Origin: Astrocystis sublimbata | Taxonomy: Eukaryota > Ascomycota > Sordariomycetes > Xylariales > Xylariaceae | DNA length: 64,000 nucleotides | Assembly (NCBI GenBank): GCA_022453515.1 | Contig: JAJNNY010000053.1 | Location: 1 to 64,000, forward strand | Direction: 5' to 3' | Shown here: positions 1-10,300 of the stretch, in pieces | Layout: every line of letters begins with the position of its first letter | How positions within the stretch are numbered: the stretch's first letter is position 1 | The notes under the pieces: model-generated | What the model was told of the DNA's origin: nothing | Databases searched by the model: none | What the model saw: the letters and a program-made list of their open reading frames with translations, nothing else | Program-made: the position numbers and the translations under genes

Positions 1-379
1 CGCTGTAGGTTGTAGATACTGTCCACCGCCTTTTCAGACGTTACCATTGAATCCCTAGGTGGTTGTAGATAGCCCACCTGCATTCCCCGTGACATCATCA
101 ACTGCGTTTGATTTCGGTTTCGGGGCATTCCACGGGGTTCTCGATTTCGTTGCAAGTGTACAAGAGAGCACAATCTCGATACTATTCGTAGCCAAGACCT
201 ATGGGGAACAGACTACCCCTGCGATGTGAAAAACCCCCTGTAGCTTGTCGGTTAAACATGTTGTTCTCTTCAGTCTAGCAAAGACTTAGACGGTACCGAA
301 GCACGCAATTCTTAGGATGTCGTAATCTTTGAAGTTTGAAGAGAGTAGGTATATCCACTGGCTGGAGAACGGGAAGGAT
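1..379. other. Non-coding left edge
   Basis: I see no gene here. An 11-bp word ggttgtagata occurs twice (about 8-18 and 61-71). The stretch lies downstream of the leftward methyltransferase and probably holds its 3' UTR. Confidence 0.4.
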
Positions 380-1834
380 CTACACTGCAATCATGGCTTC
401 GATTATGCCGGCGGCACTTGCTTCAGGACCTGGCCAAATCCCCGAGATTGTCAACCCAGCACCCTCAAGGAGTTGTTCCCACTGCTTTGCTGTTCGCTCC
501 TTGCCGCCGCCAAAGCACATCATGGCCATGTCCAACGTAGCATGGACTATCCCCGCTCCTTTCTCAGGCACTATCATTTCATGAATGAGTAACTTAGAGT
601 ACCCGGGCGACATCGATTTTACAACGTGTTCAAGGATTTCTAGTGATTTATGATCCGACCAATCGTGGAAGACGTGATGGAAAAAGTAAGCCCTTGCCCC
701 TTCAGATGATTGTCAGCACTTTGTTTTTTTAGTGTCGATAGTTTGAAGGACGCTGCTGATTGCGTACCTTTTATTGGCTGCATTGTAAAAATGTCGTACG
801 GCATCTTCTCGATCTTGTCAGGGAGGTTGGGAGCCGATTGTAGCACAGGCTCAAGGTCTTGAAGGACTAGGCGCTCGGCGCCGGGGTGAAACTCGAGGAA
901 GCGCACCAAGTCATGTCCTTTGCCGCCGCCGACATCGACGAGTAAGGGTACATCTTGTTTCGCGCCATGCATTAGCCGGCCGGAGACATCATACCATTCC
1001 AGCCATTTCTTCCTGGCACCCACCTCCCTTCCCATAAACGAATTGAAGTCTCTAAATGTGTCGGGCATCGTACTGATCAGCTCGAAAGTGGTCAAGTCTG
1101 TTTGAAACGCATATTGTATGAAGCCGGCTCTTGGGTCAGTTGGGCAACGGTACCCATTGTTTCGAAGGTATTTGGGACTCTGTTGTGCACCTGTCATCAA
1201 AATCTCACCCCTGTCGATATGAATCATTAGCAACCCCACGTTCTGTGAGAGCCTAGATTTACTATGTATGCACTTACACCATCCTGTAACCCGCCGCAAT
1301 GCCCTCTGAAGCCATTGCGTGGGTCACTGGTCTCGCTTCCCAAGTTTTCTCCCCAACCTCATCTAATAACCCCATTGGGACTAGCACTCTAAGTATTCGA
1401 ACTGTATCGGAGATGTCATTTAGCTACAGTTCGTGAAGACGAATCTTTTGGTAGTGCGATACATACCAATAAGCTCTTCCTCCCCGCCAGATAGCGTTGC
1501 GAGCTCATGCGATGTTATTGGTCCATTCTTCTGAGAGATGTACAGAAACAAGTTCATCTCCACTGCTATTCTTGCAGCAATTGGGGTAAACGGCTGTATT
1601 AAGAGTCAATATGAGTTGACAAGTAGTGAAATGGACGAGTCCGGGCCAATTTACCGAATATATCATATCAAGGGCCATCTTTTCTGGTTTCTCCAGATGG
1701 TGGACAATCTTTCTGCTCACTGATATTGCTTCGTCACTTGCTTCTGGATCGGTGCCAATACTACCTTTGAGCCCCACGAGCTGATCGATCAGGACGTCGA
1801 TAGCCTTAGAGGTTGCGGATTTTTGGTCATGCAT
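380..1834 (-). CDS. SAM-dependent O-methyltransferase (OMT-1)
   Basis: Class I, cation-independent O-methyltransferase of the fungal Methyltransf_2 (PF00891) type, expected to methylate a hydroxyl of a small aromatic or polyketide-like metabolite in the cytosol. Five exons join in frame, with junctions after the residues MIYS, EELI, GYRMV and PIKG, giving about 390 aa, normal for the family. The N-terminal part is the dimerisation/winged-helix region (PITSHELATLSGGEE). The SAM-binding glycine motif is LVDVGGGKGHD, followed by the acidic LVLQDLE strand. The catalytic-base region is FFHHVFHDWSD. The C-terminal HEMIVPE and MMCFGGGKERTAKQW motifs are typical. I chose the ATG at 1834 because it opens the exon homologous to OMT-2; an upstream in-frame start is possible. 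It is a clear paralogue of the gene at 4679 and points away from the MFS gene's promoter. The substrate cannot be read from the sequence. Splice sites are inferred by eye. Confidence 0.88.
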
Positions 1835-2798
1835 CTTGACTGGGAGAGTAGAAACCAACGAATCTAATGGACAACCCTGTGAAAAGTGTAGTTGTAGTGT
1901 ATTTCTTCTATTCTTATATTCTAAATTGCCCAAATTGGCATGTAAAGGAGCACGTACGATTGTAAGCAGTGTGTGTTGTTAACTAGTTGCCAGTTCATTC
2001 ATTCATTCCACTGGCTTATTGCGAAGAGATATTGACCACATGCAGTGAACGCAGACACTAACGCACAGGCGAAAGGGACCCTGCATTAGCTCAAGCTCCT
2101 GTGTAATTACTCCTTCAGACATTGAATGCAGTAACCGACTTCTCTCGGGTTGATGTGCCGGCCTATGGCTACGGTACCCACCTTTGAATCCTTCTGACCT
2201 GTACTACATAGGTAGTAGCTGCAGGCTGTGCTGGTTTCGTTGGCTTTTAAACAAAGTTGTGGGATGAGCAACCTGCTCCCGAGAAACTCATGTGAACGGC
2301 ATTGCTTCTGGGCAAGCCTGCAAGTGGTGTCGCATTCGCGTATGCATCGCAAGGAGTAGGTCACCAGGATGATAATTGTTAACTCGACGCTACAAGGGGT
2401 ACTGGCAGGGGAATCTCGGTGTGAAAATACCCTAGCAGCCCTAGATCTACATACATGACAGGGGGTTCAAGGTGGCGAGAATGTTCCGCTCCTCATCAAC
2501 AGCGAGTATACGATATGGATTTCCTAAACAGCCTTCTGAGCTCCAGGACTCCTTCCATTCTGGTCTCTAGTGCCGAGCTAACAATGCTCATCCTGGCGAC
2601 CGGTGCACGTACATGTGAAGTATGCAAGGATAATCCCCAGTACCCCCGCGCCGGCCCCTTTCCGCGGGCCTCCTCCACTGCACTACGCCTCTTCCACTGC
2701 ACTACGCCGTCTCACGGCGTCCAGACAACTAACACCCGAACACCCGTACCACAGAAGGTAGGCTGGGCTCCGCTGGGGTAGGAATGTCCCTTGACAGC
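1835..2798. other. Intergenic, OMT-1 upstream / MFS downstream
   Basis: Spacer between the start of OMT-1 and the stop of the MFS gene. Short ORFs at 2107-2364 (-) and 2455-2781 (+) have no recognisable features, and I do not call them. The OMT-1 promoter must lie here. Confidence 0.4.
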
Positions 2799-4235
2799 TC
2801 ATAACGGCTTTGTCCAATGCTGACCAATCTTTGCGATGCGACTTATCGCCAAAACGACAGTCGACGCGGCGAGAAGTACCCCTGAAAAGAGCATTAGCCC
2901 AAGCCAGTTATCGCTACCACCAAGTATGGCGCCGGCTATAGGGTAGCTGATAAGAGCACCAATCCCAACAAATAGCAATGTCATCCCAATCCGTGTACCG
3001 ATCTTACTTGGGTCATCGGACAGCCTGACGATACTGGCCACAGGTAACCCTAGAAAGGTGCCCGATGCGATGCCCCAGAGCACGGCTACAACTATGACCC
3101 CGGCAGATGTGCGAACCGCGAGAAGAGAAAAGGACAAGATGGTCGCTACGAGGGCCATTGCGGTTTGCATGTTGATAGACCCTGTCATATCTGCAAAGTA
3201 GCCGAGGACCACTCTGCCTACCAGGGACCCAGCGTTGATGATGATCAAGAGATTGTCTGATACATTAGTCGTGATGTTCGTGCGAGCAAGGGCATATAGT
3301 TGGAAGTATGTTGTAACAACATAGAGACCCATGAAACCAAACACAAGACCGAGGTTCAGCAGCATATACGGTAGATCAGTGAATGCGGTCCAGTCGATGA
3401 CGCTTCGTGACACGGTTGGCTTAGTATTAGACTTCATGGGGATGATGAAGAGAGACGTGCCCAGGACAACAAAGGCGATCGCTCGAGTCGCCCACGCAAA
3501 GCCGGCGCCAGCCAAAGTATAGGTGAATATTGCGGGGTATATAATGCCACCTGTAATTATTTACGTAAGTCACTTGTTCGCCTTGTCCAAGGGAGACGGT
3601 ACGAGATGTTTTCTCTTACCGATGGCACTTCCTACTGATGCGAGACTGATTGCGAGCCCCAGGCGCGCGTCAAAGTACTGAGCGACAACGGCAGGAGCCG
3701 GTAGGAAGACAAGCCCAGCACCAAGGCCGAACAGGACACTTTGAGTAAGCAAGACCTGGTAGAACTGGCTTGTGACGCTCAATAGAAACATGCTGATCAC
3801 AAGGAGGGCCGTGCCAACCCATAGCAGAGACCGAAAGTAGCCAAGATCAAACAAGGGGCCCACGATGAGGCACGCGATAAAGAACAGCGCACTCTGTGTT
3901 GACCCAATCCAGCTAATGGCGAATGTAGACTGGGAGCTTAGTCCATCCAGCTCGTAGTAGGTCTGGAACACCCCAAACGAGTTCAACATACCCCTACAAG
4001 AAACGTCAACATCTGTCACCAAGAGGGGTCTCCTAACAAGACCTTGTCAGGTGCCTGGGAGCAAATGTCGCACTAACCATGTGTTGAGGTAGACGCAGAA
4101 TGCGCCAACTACTTGCAGCCAAGCAACCCAGCCGCCTTCACGGGATTCAGTGCTAACGTCTGGCACGTCATCATCGCCTGGAGAAACGCTGGCAGCGTTT
4201 GATGTGGGATATTTACTTTTCTCATCGCTCGCCAT
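2799..4235 (-). CDS. MFS transporter, monocarboxylate (MCT)-like
   Basis: Integral plasma-membrane transporter of the major facilitator superfamily, closest in character to fungal monocarboxylate-type MFS proteins. Three exons (introns about 3994-4077 with GTTAGT donor, and 3551-3619 with GTAAGA donor) give 427 aa. The hydrophilic N-terminus (MASDEKSKYP, acidic and Ser-rich) is followed by the family hallmark GGWVAWLQVVGAF opening TM1, then GMLNSFGVFQTYY. About 12 hydrophobic segments follow. A hydrophilic loop around KSNTKPTVSRSVID separates the two halves, and NAGSLVGRVVLGYFAD is the usual motif of the second half. It shares a 443-bp divergent promoter with OMT-2 and is flanked by two O-methyltransferases, so export or import of the methylated metabolite is a reasonable inference. 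The real substrate is unknown. Confidence 0.87.
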
Positions 4236-4354
4236 TGGTGGGATTGGGGTTGCAGAAAATGCTGCAGCTTTTGCTTGAAGAACGAGCTGTTGCAGTAGAA
4301 AGCTGCACTTTATCAAAAGCCAACAGATCAGATGTTTTGGTAGAGCTGGGGGGC

Positions 4355-4365
4355 TCGGGCCTCGA
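4355..4365. promoter_or_regulatory. TCG-N5-CGA palindrome in MFS/OMT-2 promoter
   Basis: The 11-mer TCGGGCCTCGA fits the TCG-N5-CGR pattern recognised by AflR-type Zn2Cys6 cluster regulators. It lies 120 bp upstream of the MFS start and 314 bp upstream of OMT-2. A single copy could occur by chance in a promoter of this size. Confidence 0.3.
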
Positions 4366-4678
4366 GTGATGTAAGCAATAGGGGTATTACGGTGCGCGTA
4401 GCCAACCGCATTCGCAACCTGCATGTTGGTCCTTGAACCTGGCTTCGGTGAGATCAAGGCTCCGAAGGATTTCAATGCTCAGTTTACATGCATGTTAGTA
4501 TCTTGAGGCATTTTGTACGATAAGAGTTGGTCATAATGGTACTGTTCCATTGCTTTTCTATAGACTATAATTGAACTTGGCTTTCATTTTTTTGCGTCAA
4601 GGTATCGAATTACTTCCCATAGGACATACATGTGCAATTGTAACACGACTAGATACAGCAACCCTCCAAGTCAACAGC

Positions 4679-6172
4679 ATGTCTTCCGTGACGTCTCTAC
4701 TTGATAATATCAAGTCTCTAAACATCAAGCTTGACCAAGAGGAGGATGTCAAGGTTCGAAATGAAGTCGTTCAACTATCGCGACAACTCACTGCGACGCT
4801 TTCGCGGCCCGAAGATGTGGCTGCCGAGATGATATTCACTGTTAGTATACTTCCTCATCTTTCACTGCTAAAGGACACTAATCGTTATGACCAGCCTTTT
4901 GTACCCATCGCTATCAAAATTGCAGTTGAGATGAATGTCATTGAACCCATTGTCAAAGCTAGCGGTCCAATTACTTCGGCCAAGTTAGCCGAACTATCTG
5001 GCGCCGAGGAGCTACTGATTAGTCAGCCAAGATTCTCGGTATCTTAGTTCATAGCCTTTGATAGCTGACAGTGACCTAGGCCGCATACTTCGTGTTATCG
5101 CGTCAGTTGGCCTCGTGGCGAATGTGGGTGACAGAACCTGGCAAGCAACGCCGGTGACGAATGCAATAGCCTTTGAAGGTGTATCTGCAGGCTACAGAAT
5201 GATGTCAGTAGTCAGGCTTATACAACCATCACTATTCTATCCTCCAGCCGGCTGACTCTGATTCTTTTAGCGAGGAAATGGTCATGGGCGCCGCAGTGAA
5301 GGCACCCAAGTACTTGAGAGAGACCGGGTACCGCTGCCCGACCGATCCATGTGATGGGTTCATGCAATATGCGTTCCAGACGAAGCAGTCTTCGTTCGAA
5401 CTCTTCCACTCCATCCCGTGGGTCATGGAGAATTTCAACAAGTTCATGGGGAGCTCTATGGGTGCTAGGCAGACTTGGATAGACTGGTATCCCATGCAAG
5501 AGCAGCTAATAGATGGTTTGAATCCCGAAACGCCTCTCCTGGTGGACATTGGAGGTGGTTGGGGTCACGACATACTTGCCTTTCACAACAAGTATCCCAA
5601 TAAAGGGAAGCTGCTATTACAAGACTTGCCTGATGTCGTCAAAGACAAGGTCAGTATAGTGGAATTTCCTGCATTCGGTTTTGGTTATGGCTATTGTTAG
5701 AAATCACTGACTCGAAGTTCTTATATGAAGCGAGACTTCCCCGATGGAGTTGAAGCGATGGGCTACGATTTTTTCACTGAACAACCTATTCAAGGTAACT
5801 ATGATTCTATACCATCAATACGTTCAGTTCAAACCCCTGATCATTCGGATAGGCGCCCGAGGATACTTCTACCATCATATTCTACATGATTGGTCGGACT
5901 ACAAGTGCGAGGAGATCTTACGGAACGTAAAGAACGCGATGAAACCCGGCTACTCCAAACTCTATATCCATGAAATGATAGTCCCGGACGCGCAAGCCTC
6001 TGCCTATGTAGCTATGCTCGACATGACCATGATGTGTTTCAACGCCGGGATGGAAAGGACTGCGCGGCAGTGGAAAGAACTCCTAGCAAGGGTCGGTCTT
6101 GAAGTTGTCAAGGTGTGGACTCCACCAGAGGATGGTGCGGGTGGCATTGTAGAGGCCATGGTAAAGGAATGA
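4679..6172 (+). CDS. SAM-dependent O-methyltransferase (OMT-2)
   Basis: Second class I O-methyltransferase (PF00891-like), paralogous to OMT-1. Six exons give about 400 aa. The N-terminus is MSSVTSLLDNIKSLN. The helical dimerisation region includes PFVPIAIKIAVEMN and GPITSAKLAELSG. The SAM motif is LVDIGGGWGHD, the motif-II strand is LLLQDLPD, and the catalytic region is YFYHHILHDWSD with its conserved His. The C-terminal IHEMIVPD and MMCFNAGMERTARQW blocks match OMT-1 almost residue for residue. Four intron positions are shared with OMT-1 (after MIFT, ELLI, GYRMI and PIQG). A fifth, after VVKDK, is unique to OMT-2. All exons are open, so the gene looks functional. The start is the first ATG in the exon homologous to OMT-1. 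It likely acts on the same or a sequential substrate in the pathway served by the adjacent MFS; that is inference. Confidence 0.88.
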
Positions 6173-7213
6173 GATCCTAGGAGGCATGGGAACGTGCATT
6201 CATCCTATCGCAAGCATTTCCTAGTGTATCTACTCCCTAGTCATCACTATGTACTTTCTTGATACAAGTGGACAATGACCAGACCACTGGTTTCGATTCA
6301 CCAATGATACTTTGAACATGCTAGCATCATCGTAAGCTTGCGAACCAGTAATAGGACCTATGCTCAATATGATCGCCTTGTTATAACCTATTGCTAGGTG
6401 CAGGAAACCGTGAGAATAAGATGCTACCCTTCTGCTAAAACTTGCCACTCTAAGATTCATAACAGTCTTCACTGTGGTATAGGATGAGAAGCTTCCTCTT
6501 CCGGATACTCAATCACACGAATTCGGGCCCGTGAAGGATTCATAAATAGGATATGATATGGCAAGGCTCTGAGAGCGGCCTTTATTAGGCGATGGCGGGA
6601 TAGAGCCGGACTCCAGGATCTGGCTCAGACTATAATCTTACACCTGAAGGTACCAACAAGGCAAGGATGCGTCGGACCTTTTGGGCGTTGCACACTCCAC
6701 TTTGATCAAAACTACCTGGGCAGAACATTTTCATGGTTTATTTGCAAGGATATTATAGGAAGTTTTTAAACAAATCCTCGTAATCTTGAAGAACACAGTG
6801 TACAAAATGTTTCGCATGAGCGTTAATCCCGCAGGGCTCAGATCAGCCAGAGTGAATAGGCGAAGTTAGCAGATACCCAGAGTAGTTCCCCGAGGGACCA
6901 TGCGGTGCGAGATCAAGTGAAGAGATCAGCATAATGCGGAAGAAATGTGACAAAATTTCAGTTTGGCATCTAATCCCGCGTCGTTTACTATCTTGAGGGC
7001 TCATTGCTACAGCGCCGCAACAAGGAAGAGATGCAGGGGGAAAGCTTTTGAACCAATCCAACAGTTATTGAAGCCCAGGGTCATTGCATAGAAAGGCTGC
7101 GCGATCCCATCCGTAGCCTTCAAAATTCGAGGTGTGCTTGCCTACTCTTGACAGTCCATTCTGAGGTTTCAATATCCCAATCACTCAGCTTGCTTTACAC
7201 ACACTTGCCGAAC
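6173..7213. other. Intergenic 6.2-7.2 kb
   Basis: Non-coding spacer. Short ORFs on the minus strand (6230-6472, 6843-7061) have no domain-like content. I see no repeat or RNA gene. Confidence 0.4.
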
Positions 7214-8660
7214 ATGGTGTTGGGACCTATGGGCGCCGGCCTCATCGCGCTAGCGTGGATACTAACAGCCATAACCACCGTCATCGTCGGTCTACGAGTA
7301 TGGGCTCGATACAGGGTGCGCGGCCGCATGACACTGACGGTGGATGACCTCCTCGTTCTGACTACCTACGTGAGTTTGCCCCTTACAAGACCAGGCGCGC
7401 GAAGCTCACCAGGCGACCACTACAGGGTTTGGTGATTGTGAATTCCGTCTTCGTCACCATGTCGGCGGATTGGGGGTTGGGGGAACACATGGAGACACTG
7501 CAAGATCAACCGCTCCGCATCATTTATTCCATCAAGTGGGCGTTTCTCGCAGAAGGACCCGCGATTTTCGCTGGAGGATTTGCTCGCATATCATACGCCA
7601 TCCTCCTGTTGGGCATCACGCCTCCGACAAAAACGAGGCGCTTTTTCCTCTGGTCCATCATGATCTTCCAATTCGCAGCCGACCTCGCCGCCGTGATCGT
7701 TACATATTCCCAGTGCCAACCCCTCGAGGCCTATTGGGATCCCAGGGTCACAGGAAACTGCTGGCCTCCTAGCTATCAACAGATTATCGGCTTCACTCAA
7801 GGCTGTGAGATACCCGACAACCAATTCTCAGGACCATTTGGGCTGACCCTTTCAAAGCAATTGTCTCTGCAGTTGATGTTATCCTAGCCTTATACCCGAC
7901 CTCCCTGTTCTGGAACTTGAAGATGGAAAGGAAACAGAAGATATATCTCAGTACTATAATGGGATTAGGTGTCATGTGAGTCATAACGTTCAAACTGCCG
8001 ACAAAAATCACGATACTAATAACAGGGGGAAACAGTGCTAGCGCCGCATCCATCGCAAAGACCATTGCTCTTAAAAGTTTCACAGAGACTCAAGATTTTA
8101 CCTGTTAGTAATTACCTTGTGCATGCTCCAGACTAGCCTAGCAAATACTGACGATGAGGATGAAACAGATGCTTTATCCGAGACTGCATATTGGTGGACG
8201 TAAGTTTTACCGCAAAGTCCGAGGGCTAATAATCAGGGGAATCGCCATGTGGATATCTTGAGATACTAACACTCTTGCCAGGACTGAGATAAGCGTGGTC
8301 TTATTCGCGGTGTCGTTACCGATCCTCTCACCCATAATTCGGCCGACGAAGACCATGTCATCTGGCCGCTCCGGCCCATCTGGTGGTGTGGTCATGAATA
8401 CCTTCAACTCACGAAAGCTCAAGAAGAGCAACGGATCATCAGGCACCGACGAAGGTGATTTCGAGCTTCTTGACGAGTCTATTGCATACATGCACAATGA
8501 TACCGCCTCGGACGTCGACCCGCCACGCCCAAAAACTTATGATTATTCGATTTCCCGCCAAAAAGAGCAGGCCCAGCAAAATTTTAGTACGCCGGGAATA
8601 AAGAGGGAACTGACAGTTTCTGTGACTCGAAACCCAAAATATGGTGATGGGGATTTCTGA
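7214..8660 (+). CDS. Rhodopsin-fold integral membrane protein (SAT5/PTH11-like)
   Basis: Seven-TM membrane protein of the fungal rhodopsin-domain family (PF20684 type, including satratoxin-cluster SAT5 and PTH11-like proteins); molecular role mostly unknown. Six exons give 376 aa in one consistent frame: 7214-7369, 7426-7804, 7858-7975, 8036-8103, 8169-8199 and 8282-8660. Family hallmarks are RVWARYRV...TVDDLL after TM1, the Cys-containing YSQCQPLEAYWDP loop with GNCW, the TM5/6 segment SAVDVILALYPTSLFW, and the WWTTTEISVVLFAVSLP segment leading into TM7. The roughly 110-residue hydrophilic C-terminus is Ser/Asp/Lys-rich and presumably cytosolic. The start is the ATG at 7214, directly before TM1. 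It is one of two such proteins in this window (other at 44215-45656). Nearby genes do not reveal its function. Confidence 0.85.
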
Positions 8661-10300
8661 TGACTGGGTGTATTAGTACGTTCGACGTTCGAGTTACGTG
8701 CTTCATTTGGCTTGCATATTAGCCAACTCCGACTTGACGTTACGGCTTGGCAGGCATCGGCGTGTGCCTTTATCGTTACATTTGATGATTGATGCTCGTG
8801 GTGGCTTGCCAATTTGTCTGTAGGGACTTGGGAGGATTTGATGAAGATGAACGTTTCACTTCTTTACTGTATGATCCAGGCGCAACCCCTAGTCATTGCG
8901 ATGTAGGACTATAAAACAGAAAATAGTATATGTAATTTAATTATGTAGTTTTAGGCAATATTGCAATCTAGTACGACTTTCCCTCTGTGCTCAAGGTTCG
9001 GGGATCTCTGTTGGCGCGTAGGTTAGCATGGGACAATCAGCATTGGCGATTAACTACGGCTAGTTCGTCGCCTCGGAGACATTGCTTGCTATTTCATGTT
9101 ATGCTGTCGCTAAAATGATTCCTTAAAGATTACAATTTCTCTAGTTCCTCTGTGGTGAGGCACACAGAAAAAGGTACAAGGATGGGCGCATCCAACCTTG
9201 TATAGCAAAAAAACGATGTACCTAAAGCTATGAAAATATAAAGAAAAGTATAGAAAAGGGATAGCTGCATACCCCTCCTCTTTATAACTATAAGCATGGC
9301 ATACACTGCTCATATAGATGATACTCTCCGGGATCCGGTCCCGGCACCCCGGATCGGATGCAGCCTTAGATGGTCATACTCGCAACGGCCAGCTATGTGG
9401 AAACAACTTTGTGAAAGCCCACGATATGAGATAGTCGCCTGAAGATAGTAACAATAGCTAGTTTATGTTGGGCACAACGCCGCTATAATCGAAAGCAGTA
9501 GTTGATGCATGACAATCTTGGACGTCGCATCATGGGAAATGGCTATAGATCTCTTGGTGGAGACGCAATGGTAAGGCAGAATGTTAGGGGGAGGTGGGGG
9601 CCACTAAGGCGGGAGGGGCGTTTTGGTAGACAATCACCAGGATGATCTCAGGACGCGACATGATCTCGAAATATGCTTTTATCTCTTGAAAAGCATACTT
9701 TAATTGCTTTTTGAAACGTTAACCGAGATATTGTCTGCTTGGTAGCAAAATGTCAGATATATGATTCGTCGTTCCGTGGGGAAGTATGACCTGCCTAGGT
9801 GGTATGTATTAGTGCGCAAACAGGGGGGACGGGCACGACGGGATCCCACCACGTGGGGGTAACATTAAGTGTCGGTATAGTTGAGTGTAGGCATATGTGG
9901 ACCCGGACACTTAATGTTAGTTAGGCTGTTAGCTGCATGCAGGTGCTGATGCATGTGTACCGAGAGAACCAGATTTAACCAGGCTCGTAATACACCTTGA
10001 GCCGTTGATATTTCCTCATCATCTTGTTTTCTTCAAAATTCCAGCAAGCCTCTCGCTCATGCGCTTCAATTTTCCATTCTCATAAGATTATATTTGAATA
10101 CGTAAGGGTGCCTTACTTGGAATACTATTTCACAGCTCATTAAATGAGGTGCTATTCGGCCTTCAAATTTGGACTGCTAAGTAAGGCGGGCGCATCATTC
10201 ACCGTCTTATTCAACAAATATCCCACGCATCATTTTTCTCGTTTGGCAAAATTAGGTGTCCCGGCCTGTGACGCACCCCAGCTATTACTACCTAGGTACT
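8661..10300. other. Intergenic 8.7-10.3 kb
   Basis: Long non-coding spacer, AT-rich in places, with an inverted repeat at 9860-9919 listed separately. TACCTAGGTA-type words occur near 9794 and at 10289-10300; the latter directly abuts the next gene's ATG. No ORF longer than about 70 codons was convincing. Confidence 0.4.
9860..9919. repeat. 14-bp perfect inverted repeat, 32-bp loop
   Basis: The arms taacattaagtgtc (9860-9873) and gacacttaatgtta (9906-9919) are exact reverse complements. As a 60-bp unit it could be a regulatory stem-loop or the remnant of a very small inverted-repeat element. No target-site duplication is evident. Confidence 0.5.

Noticed and set aside
2455..2781. 108-codon ORF between OMT-1 and MFS
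   Set aside because: No motif, and it is partly mirrored by an antisense ORF; likely spurious.
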